Assembly: GCA_043797305.1 (NCBI GenBank)
Contig: JAZDPW010000004.1
Coordinates: forward strand, 1-27,749
Length of the DNA: 27,749 nt
Source of the DNA: CAZGHF01 sp043797305
GTDB lineage: Bacteria > Patescibacteriota > Minisyncoccia > UBA6257 > GWB1-50-10
Direction of reading: 5' to 3'
Below the pieces are notes generated by a model. It made no database searches. It was not told the DNA's origin and worked only from the letters and a program-made list of their open reading frames with translations. How positions within the stretch are numbered: the first letter of the stretch is position 1; each line of letters begins with the position of its first letter. Below, in pieces: positions 21,795 to 27,749 of this stretch. The position numbers and the translations under genes were made by a program.

Positions 21795-22523
21795 ATGGAA
21801 GAGAGTATTAAAAAAATAATTTTGGAAATCCGAGCCGGGACAGGCGGGGATGAGGCCTCGCTTTTTGCCGGCGATTTGGCGCGGATGTACCAGAAATACG
21901 CCGCAAGGCGGGGTTGGGGATTTAAAATCGTTGACGCAAGCGAAAGCTCGCTCCGGGGCTATAAAACTTTCGTCGCCGAGGTTTCGGGCGAAGGCGCGTA
22001 TGAGGAATTAAGGAACGAATCGGGCGTGCACAGAGTACAGAGAATACCGGATACCGAAAAATCGGGAAGGATTCATACTTCAACGGCCTCCGTTGCCGTT
22101 TTGCCGGTTGTCGAAGCAAAGGCGGTGGATTTGAAAGAAAGCGATTTGGAATTTACTTTTTCCCGGGCCGGCGGGCCGGGCGGGCAGAACGTCAACAAGG
22201 TTGAGACGGCGGTGCGGGTTCTCCACAAACCGACCGGAATCGTCGTCGGTTCCCGCGAAGAGAGGAGTCAGCACGCGAACCGCGAGCGGGCGATGGAAGT
22301 TTTACGGGCCAAGCTTTACGAAGCGCAAAAAGAACAGCAAGTCGGGTCGGTTGCGGGTTTGAGGCGGGAACAGATTGGCGGGGCGGAGCGGGCGGAAAAA
22401 ATCAGGACTTATAATTTTCCCCAGGACAGGATTACCGACCACCGGCTCGGCAAGAAGTTTTCGAATATTGAGAAAATAATGGAAGGCGGTTTGGGGAAAA
22501 TCGTGAAAGCGTTCAAAAAGTGA
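21795..22523 (+). CDS. prfA: Peptide chain release factor 1-type protein lacking the N-terminal domain
   Basis: 242 aa, against about 360 for normal RF1. It begins just before the EIRAGTGGDEA block (11-21) that opens domain 2, so the helical domain 1 (about 100 residues) is missing. A terminator 19 bp upstream and lack of an upstream in-frame extension argue against a mis-called start. The stop-codon recognition motif is PDT (85-87, in VQRIPDTEKSGRIHTS), the RF1-type PxT rather than RF2 SPF, implying UAA and UAG recognition. The GGQ peptide-release motif is at 129-131 in AGGPGGQNVNKVETAVR. Functional domains 2-4 are complete. No Shine-Dalgarno or -10 box was found just upstream. Confidence 0.9.
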   Translation: MEESIKKIILEIRAGTGGDEASLFAGDLARMYQKYAARRGWGFKIVDASESSLRGYKTFVAEVSGEGAYEELRNESGVHRVQRIPDTEKSGRIHTSTASVAVLPVVEAKAVDLKESDLEFTFSRAGGPGGQNVNKVETAVRVLHKPTGIVVGSREERSQHANRERAMEVLRAKLYEAQKEQQVGSVAGLRREQIGGAERAEKIRTYNFPQDRITDHRLGKKFSNIEKIMEGGLGKIVKAFKK

Positions 22524-22544
22524 GTAGTGGGTAGTTTGTAGGTG

Positions 22545-22573
22545 GTAGACGACAGAGAACGTGTCGTTTCTAC
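22545..22573. terminator. Hairpin between convergent genes
   Basis: GTAG-ACGACA (22545-22554) pairs with TGTCGT-TT-CTAC (22562-22573) around a 7 nt loop. Wider flanks also pair loosely (GTAGGT with ACCTAC). It sits between the ends of prfA and the minus-strand transglycosylase gene and probably ends transcription in both directions, though T-runs are weak. Confidence 0.5.
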
Positions 22574-22593
22574 TCACTATAACCTACAACCTA

Positions 22594-24060
22594 CTAACTA
22601 GTCAGGATGCGAATATCTTCCTCAAATTCGTTGGCTTTAATGACCACAGGGTCGCCGTACCAGAAGCGGTAGGTGTACCACCGGCTGCCGGAATAATATT
22701 TGGCGGCGGCGCAGCGTTCGAGAAGAGTTTGGTAAGAAACGACGTTGCGGTTCGCGTCCGCGTAACTTTTACAACTCGAGCTTCCAAGAAGGTCTTTCAT
22801 GTAAACCGCGGTGGCGGCAAAGGCATCGGCGTTGTTCCAGGGGTTAGGGGGATTGTTGCCGGTGACGGCGGCGATTTTGGATTCATACAGTTTCCAGGTG
22901 GAAGGAATAAACTGTGCCGGTCCCATCGCTCCGCCGTAAGAGCCGTGTGCGGCTATGGGGCAGGAAACCTTGACGAATTCCGAGTTTGGGTCAAGGCCCA
23001 AGCGGTCGAGCAGGTCGAGGAAGTAAGGTACATCCCGGGTGGGGTGCATCGCCGTCGTGTAGGAGCACCGCCCCACGTTTTTCCCGAAAAGCGATTCCCG
23101 GTCGAGTATTGCGAGAGTTAGAGCCGCCCGGACTCCCGTAGCAGCCTCGGCAAGCTTTGCGTATTGGTAGGCTTCCTCGAAGGTGAGTTCACCGCCGCCC
23201 AAAAGACGGAAGATTCTTTTCCTGATTTCGGCGGCTGTCGCTTGTTTTTCCTCAACCAGCTTTTGATATTCGGATTCCCTACCCTTGGTTACCGTTAAAA
23301 GCTCGTTTTTTTCGGATTGAGTTGTGGCAACATTTCTTTTTTGCGACTCCTGATAAGCCTTCAGGTTTTCAACGTCGTCTTTTTCAAGAGCAAGCTCGGT
23401 TTTCTGCTCAAGGAGCATTTCCCGGAGACGGATGATTTCATCGAGCGCCATGCGAAGATTGCTTTGGACGAGAGTAACGTTCTGAATATTGCCGAAAAAG
23501 TCGGATAAGTTTTCGTTAGTGAGAAGAATCTCAATCGTGGTTTGGCCATCCGCTTCATAGATAGTGCGGATTGCCTGGCTTAAGGCGTCCTTATGGATGA
23601 CGATATTATTTTCGGTTTGGTTTATTTGTTTTTGCGTTTCCGTTATTTCAATAGAGAGCTGTTCCAGGTTGAGGTTAATCGCTTTTATTTTGAGGTTGAG
23701 CTGGCTGATTTTCGCGTTCAGGGCGCTAATTTCGTTTTTCAACGTGTTGCCCTGCTTGCGGTATTCGGCGACGGTATTCTGATATTCGACAATTTGGTTT
23801 TCCAACTCCTTTAGTTCCTGCTCGAGTTGGGCTCTTTCTTCAGCTGTCGTCTCGCCGCCGGTTTCTTCGGCGGCGAGAGTGATGTCGGGCCGGGGGGCCT
23901 GAACCGAACCGATGAAGGCGATTACGGCAAACAACAAAAAACCGACCTTCAAGAAAGATTTCAGAGGCAGGCGAATATACAAAGACGGAGAGATGTTCAA
24001 CCGCTCCGGCTTTTTGCGAACAACGTCAAAGAATTTTTTCTGCGGCGAGCCGACGCTCAT
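22594..24060 (-). CDS. Membrane-anchored lytic transglycosylase with long coiled coil
   Basis: 488 aa. Residues about 33-55 are a membrane anchor or signal after a basic start. Residues about 72-275 form a long Gln/Glu/Leu-rich coiled coil like those of CwlO- and EnvC-type cell-wall hydrolases that answer to FtsEX. The C-terminal part (about 290-488) is a lytic transglycosylase domain: candidate catalytic Glu322 in ILDRESLFG, then YGGAMGPAQFIPSTW and NADAFAATAVYMKDLLG. It should cleave peptidoglycan glycan strands outside the membrane, perhaps in division or growth. A TATTAT box lies 6 nt before the start, so it has its own promoter. It lies downstream of bL25 on the same strand. Confidence 0.88.
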   Translation of the reverse strand: MSVGSPQKKFFDVVRKKPERLNISPSLYIRLPLKSFLKVGFLLFAVIAFIGSVQAPRPDITLAAEETGGETTAEERAQLEQELKELENQIVEYQNTVAEYRKQGNTLKNEISALNAKISQLNLKIKAINLNLEQLSIEITETQKQINQTENNIVIHKDALSQAIRTIYEADGQTTIEILLTNENLSDFFGNIQNVTLVQSNLRMALDEIIRLREMLLEQKTELALEKDDVENLKAYQESQKRNVATTQSEKNELLTVTKGRESEYQKLVEEKQATAAEIRKRIFRLLGGGELTFEEAYQYAKLAEAATGVRAALTLAILDRESLFGKNVGRCSYTTAMHPTRDVPYFLDLLDRLGLDPNSEFVKVSCPIAAHGSYGGAMGPAQFIPSTWKLYESKIAAVTGNNPPNPWNNADAFAATAVYMKDLLGSSSCKSYADANRNVVSYQTLLERCAAAKYYSGSRWYTYRFWYGDPVVIKANEFEEDIRILTS

Positions 24061-24066
24061 ATTTCT

Positions 24067-24075
24067 ATAATAGCA
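24067..24075 (-). promoter_or_regulatory. Extended -10 promoter of the transglycosylase gene (leaderless)
   Basis: On the minus strand TGCTATTAT (TGn plus TATTAT) ends exactly 6 nt before the ATG whose first base is 24060. Confidence 0.6.
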
Positions 24076-24110
24076 TTAAAATCCCGGTGGGGCAGCTATT
24101 CAGAAGTTTT

Positions 24111-24797
24111 TTAAGTTTCTTTGATTTCTTCTTTTGCGGTTTCCCGCCCCGATTCCTTAGGGCGCCCGCTCCGACTCGCGTCGAGCGAGGCGAGAGGCTC
24201 GCCTCCCTCGGAGGCGGCGGTTTCGGCGGCAGGCGAAGCCGCCGCCTCTTCTTTTTCGCGTTCGGTTACGATTACGACAACCATGTCTCCCGATTGGAGA
24301 ATTTTCACTCCGTCGGGAACTTTAAGGTCGCTTACGTGGATGCTTTGGCCTTTTTCGTTCAGGTTAGATAAATCAACTTCGAAAGAGTGGGGGATTTTGT
24401 CGGGCAGAGCCTCGATTTCGATTTCGTCAAGCACCATAACAACGACAAAGCCGCTCTTTTCAGCCGGAGCCTTGCCCTTAAATTCAATCGGAACCTTGAT
24501 TTCAATTTTCTCGTCCGCCCGCACTCCTTTAATAAGAACCGAAAGCGGTTGGCGAGTGAGGGGATGAATCTGGACTTCGGAGATAAGGGCCGGGATACGC
24601 AAACCGTCTTCGGTCAAAACCTGGACGATTGTGTGCCCGCCCGCTTTTTTATAAACATCCTTAAAGAGCTTCTCGTCAAAACTGACGTGTTTATTTTCCA
24701 CGCCATGGCCGAAAATTTCGGCCGGAATCACGCCTTCCTTGCGGAGGCGCTTTACCTTCTTGCCGAGAACGTTTCTGTTTTTAGCTTTCAGTTCCAT
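24111..24797 (-). CDS. rplY: Ribosomal protein bL25 (long, CTC-type)
   Basis: 228 aa. bL25 binds 5S rRNA in the large subunit. The N-terminal 5S-binding domain (about 1-90) begins MELKAKNRNVLGKKVKRLRKEGVIPAEIFG, followed by the CTC-type beta domain to about 185 (VPIEFKGKAPAEKSGFVVV, VSDLKVPDGVKI). The tail of about 40 residues is Ala/Glu/Ser-rich and low in complexity; its DNA contains several GC inverted repeats. No Shine-Dalgarno site precedes it. Instead a 33 bp-armed hairpin that overlaps the end of the bL31 gene stops 11 nt before its ATG. Confidence 0.93.
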   Translation of the reverse strand: MELKAKNRNVLGKKVKRLRKEGVIPAEIFGHGVENKHVSFDEKLFKDVYKKAGGHTIVQVLTEDGLRIPALISEVQIHPLTRQPLSVLIKGVRADEKIEIKVPIEFKGKAPAEKSGFVVVMVLDEIEIEALPDKIPHSFEVDLSNLNEKGQSIHVSDLKVPDGVKILQSGDMVVVIVTEREKEEAAASPAAETAASEGGEPLASLDASRSGRPKESGRETAKEEIKET

Positions 24798-24808
24798 ACA
24801 AAAATTCT

Positions 24809-24882
24809 TACGAAAATACGGAAATTTACGAAATTACGAAACCTTTTTCTTTCGTACTTTGGTATCTTTTCGTACTTTCGTA
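24809..24882 (-). promoter_or_regulatory. Long hairpin across the end of the bL31 gene, candidate attenuator
   Basis: Two 33-base arms (24809-24841 and 24850-24882) pair at 27 of 33 positions across an 8 nt loop. They are built from repeats of TACGAAA and TTTCGTA. In the minus-strand mRNA the hairpin covers the last 16 codons and stop of bL31 and ends 11 nt before bL25, followed by AGAATTTTTG. It could reduce read-through into bL25 or adjust the ratio of the two proteins. Confidence 0.55.
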
Positions 24883-25091
24883 TGAGTTGAAGCTTTGGCT
24901 CGTCTTGCCTTAAATCTTTCCACCCGGCCGGTAGTGTCAATAAGTTCCTGGCTGCCGGTATAAAAAGGATGGCACTTTGAGCAGATTTCAACCTGAATTT
25001 CGGGGACGGAGGCGCCAACGGTAACTTTGTTGCCGCAGCCGCAAACCGCCTTGGCTTCGGGGTAGTATTGGGGATGAATGTCTTGCTTCAT
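24834..25091 (-). CDS. rpmE: Ribosomal protein bL31, zinc-binding type
   Basis: 85 aa. The start MKQDIHPQYYPE and HPFYTG are typical. Four cysteines (CGCG at 17-20 and CSKC at 37-40) form the zinc site of the C+ form. The last 18 residues (STHTKVRKDTKVRKKKVS) form a basic tail with a repeated TKVRK unit, encoded by the right arm and loop of a long inverted repeat. It is probably the first gene of a bL31-bL25 unit. A short reading frame MNKTGF ends 4 bp before its ATG in the leader; whether it is used is unknown. Confidence 0.95.
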   Translation of the reverse strand: MKQDIHPQYYPEAKAVCGCGNKVTVGASVPEIQVEICSKCHPFYTGSQELIDTTGRVERFKARRAKASTHTKVRKDTKVRKKKVS

Positions 25092-25223
25092 CCCGTTAGA
25101 AGCCTGTTTTGTTCATTTTTGACCTTGTCATAATAGTAGATAGTAATTGATTTGACCTGTTTCCGCCAGTGCCAAGCATAAAAATTTCCTTGAAATTTTT
25201 ATGCCGAGGGCTTCTAACGGGAT
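25090..25223. repeat. 15-bp perfect inverted repeats flanking the bL31/25327 intergenic region
   Basis: ATCCCGTTAGAAGCC (25090-25104) and GGCTTCTAACGGGAT (25209-25223) are exact inverted copies 104 bp apart. The left copy includes the first two bases of the bL31 start codon. The interval contains no gene, only a hairpin and weak promoter-like sequences. Confidence 0.85.
25176..25204. terminator. A/T-rich perfect hairpin between divergent genes
   Basis: GCATAAAAATTTC and GAAATTTTTATGC form a perfect 13 bp stem with a CTT loop. It has T-runs in both arms and could act as a terminator or a protein site; the neighbouring genes diverge from here. Confidence 0.5.
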
Positions 25224-25290
25224 TCATAGCTTGATTATTGTAATTAAAGGGTGGAATTTAAGCAAGTTCTCGGGGTGGGGAGTGTTATTT

Positions 25291-25319
25291 TTGACAATTT
25301 CAATAATTTATAGTATATT
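25291..25319 (+). promoter_or_regulatory. Promoter of the 25327 gene (leaderless)
   Basis: Perfect TTGACA (25291-25296), 17 bp spacer, TATATT (25314-25319), then 7 nt to ATG 25327. This is the only native gene here with both a consensus -35 and a -10 at leaderless spacing. Confidence 0.8.
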
Positions 25320-25326
25320 GAAAAAC

Positions 25327-26313
25327 ATGAGTGAAGCGTTTGAGCAAAACAGGGAAAACCAAAGGCTTTCTGAAGAAGAAGCTTTGATTGCCGCTGAGGC
25401 CGAAAAACCGGTTCGGGATTTGGCCAGAGAAGAGGGTATTGATGAAAAAACCAAAGAAGTTTTCGATGCTCGGGCCGAACAAAGAGGCGAAATAGCGCTT
25501 GGAAAGCACAGGGAGAAAGAACGCGAACGTGCCGGACTTTTAAATCCGGAGTTTGCGCGCCTGAGACAGGAACTTGAAGAAACTAGCGACCAACTTAGAG
25601 AATTACTCAGAGGAAACGACGAGTATGGTTCACAGATTGTCAATTATCATCTTGATGCTGACAGGAATTTAAAAGGAATTGCTATAAATGGATTGAAAGA
25701 AGGGCTTGGTCCTTTGGGTAAAAAACTACAGAGAGAAGCCGAACTTTACTGGAAATTTCATCCTCACCGAGAAGGTTTCGACGATTTTATTATGGACGTC
25801 TATTCCATAGATCCGGAGGTAAAGTCGATAATCGATGAAGGAGTGAGATTATGCGAACGCTTAAAAGCGCTGGATGGTCAGATTGAGGAATTTAAGGAGG
25901 GCAAAAGGAGACAGTATCAAAATACGTCCGCCATCAATGTTTTTCTGGAGAGAATCGGTTGGCCTCACCGGGTTCCCGAGGGTATTGACCTTCAGAAGTT
26001 GGAGAAATCAGCGAGTGAGTTGAAGAACGGCGATCACGAGTCGGTTTTGAAGCTTGGGCTTCAGCTGGTCAGGATAATTAGGGTTTTCAAGGGGTTGGAG
26101 GTAGACAAAGACCGTCTCGAGGACTTAGGGCCTGATTTAGACCCTATTTCATACCAGTTAAGAAGGATACTTGCGGTACTCGAGGGGAGATGGGACGACT
26201 GGAAGGTCGGTGGTAAAAGTTTTCACATGGAACTGGCGGACGACGCTGTAAGTCAATTAGAATATACGAATAAGATATACAAAGTAAAGGAAGAAACAAA
26301 ACAAGAATCTTAG
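25327..26313 (+). CDS. Unknown 328-aa charged, helical protein
   Basis: The start at 25327 is set by the promoter; a longer frame from 25201 would include the promoter and half a hairpin. The sequence is rich in Glu, Arg, Leu and Lys with likely coiled coil at about 1-100 (RENQRLSEEEALIAAEAEK, RLRQELEETSDQLRELL). A mixed region around 105-170 has a YHLDADRNLKGIAINGLKEGLG block and FHPHREGFDDFIMDVY. No signal peptide, membrane segment or known domain is seen. It resembles the 18724 protein in its acidic coiled start, but no clear shared sequence was found. It lies alone between bL31 and the rRNA promoter. Confidence 0.75.
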   Translation: MSEAFEQNRENQRLSEEEALIAAEAEKPVRDLAREEGIDEKTKEVFDARAEQRGEIALGKHREKERERAGLLNPEFARLRQELEETSDQLRELLRGNDEYGSQIVNYHLDADRNLKGIAINGLKEGLGPLGKKLQREAELYWKFHPHREGFDDFIMDVYSIDPEVKSIIDEGVRLCERLKALDGQIEEFKEGKRRQYQNTSAINVFLERIGWPHRVPEGIDLQKLEKSASELKNGDHESVLKLGLQLVRIIRVFKGLEVDKDRLEDLGPDLDPISYQLRRILAVLEGRWDDWKVGGKSFHMELADDAVSQLEYTNKIYKVKEETKQES

Positions 26314-26349
26314 GAGTCATTTTATCAACAAGCGGCTTTTGTTACCGAT

Positions 26350-26377
26350 TTGACATTCTTTCAAGGACTTCTATAAT
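26350..26377 (+). promoter_or_regulatory. Strong promoter, probably for the rRNA operon or a small RNA
   Basis: Perfect TTGACA (26350-26355), 16 bp spacer, perfect TATAAT (26372-26377). Transcription would start near 26384, about 330 nt before the 16S gene. There is no protein gene in between, so it either drives the rRNA operon or a short RNA ending near 26450. Confidence 0.8.
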
Positions 26378-26401
26378 AAAGCCATTATGTAGCACGGGTT
26401 T

Positions 26402-26450
26402 TTAAAACTTCTGTAATGTGAGTTTTAAGACACCCGAGAGGGTGTTTTGT
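26402..26450 (+). terminator. Two hairpins with T-run shortly after the promoter
   Basis: TTAAAACT (26402-26409) pairs with AGTTTTAA (26421-26428), then ACACCC-GAGA-GGGTGT (26430-26445) followed by TTTGTT. The second looks like an intrinsic terminator about 65 nt after the predicted start, so a short RNA or rRNA attenuation is possible. Confidence 0.55.
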
Positions 26451-26496
26451 TATCCCCGTCGCATAACGCAAATTGAAAATTTAATAGATAAGGTAA

Positions 26497-26568
26497 CTCC
26501 GATGTTGCTGAAAGCAAATCGGAGCCCCGACTCGTTTTTGACGACGTCGGGGTTGAAAGTTTTTTTAG
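26497..26568 (+). other. Adjacent strong hairpins in the 16S leader
   Basis: CTCCGAT-G-TTGCT pairs with AGCAA-ATCGGAG (26497-26524; 12 pairs, one bulge, GAA loop). Directly after it CCCCGAC (26525-26531) pairs with GTCGGGG (26546-26552), followed by TTGAAAGTTTTTTT. It is terminator-like again; in an rRNA operon such structures would need antitermination or serve processing. Confidence 0.5.
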
Positions 26569-26584
26569 TTGTCCCAATTTATTC

Positions 26585-26713
26585 GCTCAACTTCGTTTCG
26601 CTAGACACTGATTAATACTGATTTCAAGGGATCGATACTGATTACGGATTTGTTTATCTGTATGAATCGGTCCAATCCGTATAAATCTGTGTCTAAAGCG
26701 AGCGAACGCGAGC
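26585..26713 (+). other. Long imperfect inverted repeat immediately before 16S
   Basis: GCTC..TTCGTTTCGCTAGACAC (26585-26608) pairs imperfectly with GTGTCTAAAGCGAGCGAACGCGAGC (26689-26713). Inner arms around ATTACGGATT and AATCCGTAT extend it. It may be the pre-16S processing leader folding on itself. No gene is present in 26314-26716. Confidence 0.5.
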
Positions 26714-26716
26714 TTT

Positions 26717-27749
<1,033 letters not shown>

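Noticed and set aside
22561..23121. 186-aa plus-strand ORF opposite the transglycosylase
   Set aside because: The minus-strand frame has clear coiled-coil and catalytic motifs; the plus frame is its shadow.
24150..24260. GC inverted repeats in the bL25 tail as a regulatory element
   Set aside because: They fall in a low-complexity Ala/Glu/Ser tail where repeated codons easily produce such symmetry.
25201..25326. Upstream start for the 328-aa protein
   Set aside because: The added region holds half of a hairpin, an inverted repeat arm and the consensus promoter; it has no protein-like pattern.
26418..26615. 65-aa ORF in the 16S leader
   Set aside because: It lies over two terminator-like hairpins, starts with GTG without a ribosome binding site and has no recognisable protein features.

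Overview
The window looks like a chromosomal segment of a Candidate Phyla Radiation (Patescibacteria) bacterium, most likely a Parcubacterium. Three things suggest this: the 16S rRNA at the right edge has OD1-like signatures (AGAGGATTTGATCCTGG start, CTCGCACAAGCGGTGGA); the genes are short and tightly packed, and encode a sugar-phosphate pathway built around transketolase; and the ribosomal and release-factor genes are compact. UGA is used as an ordinary stop. No tRNA, CRISPR array or insertion sequence was found.

Left part (1-7213): the 3' two thirds of ftsZ, then an accessory stretch running to trmH. This stretch holds a short PaaX-type regulator with a Cas2-like fold, a membrane-anchored small protein, a 1385-residue secreted phospholipase-C-like/lamin-tail/fibronectin protein, and a small GC-rich cassette with strong Shine-Dalgarno sites. 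Four copies of a 38-40 bp palindrome with an invariant GTCCATATGGAC centre sit at the borders of these modules.

Middle part (7293-18716), all on +: TrmH-type methyltransferase, DUF192 protein, GAPDH, CapA-like phosphatase, RpiB, Rpe, CTP synthase, split transketolase, PfkB kinase, an unknown protein and class II aldolase. The enzymes fit lower glycolysis plus the non-oxidative pentose phosphate pathway. Three large structured elements start 1-10 nt after a stop codon, directly before rpe, tkt and fba. Two of them are clearly homologous and show a compensatory base-pair change in a shared stem.

Right part (18724-27749): a 586-aa unknown protein; a second Shine-Dalgarno-rich cassette (consensus promoter, membrane protein, probable lipoprotein, terminator); a release factor 1 lacking its N-terminal domain; a convergent minus-strand group bL31 - bL25 - coiled-coil lytic transglycosylase; an unknown coiled-coil protein; an rRNA-type promoter and structured leader; and a partial 16S gene with an enlarged V1 region.

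A theme across the window is that native genes have a -10 box ending 6-8 nt before the start codon and no Shine-Dalgarno site, so their mRNAs are probably leaderless. The two GC-rich cassettes do the opposite, which marks them as probably acquired.
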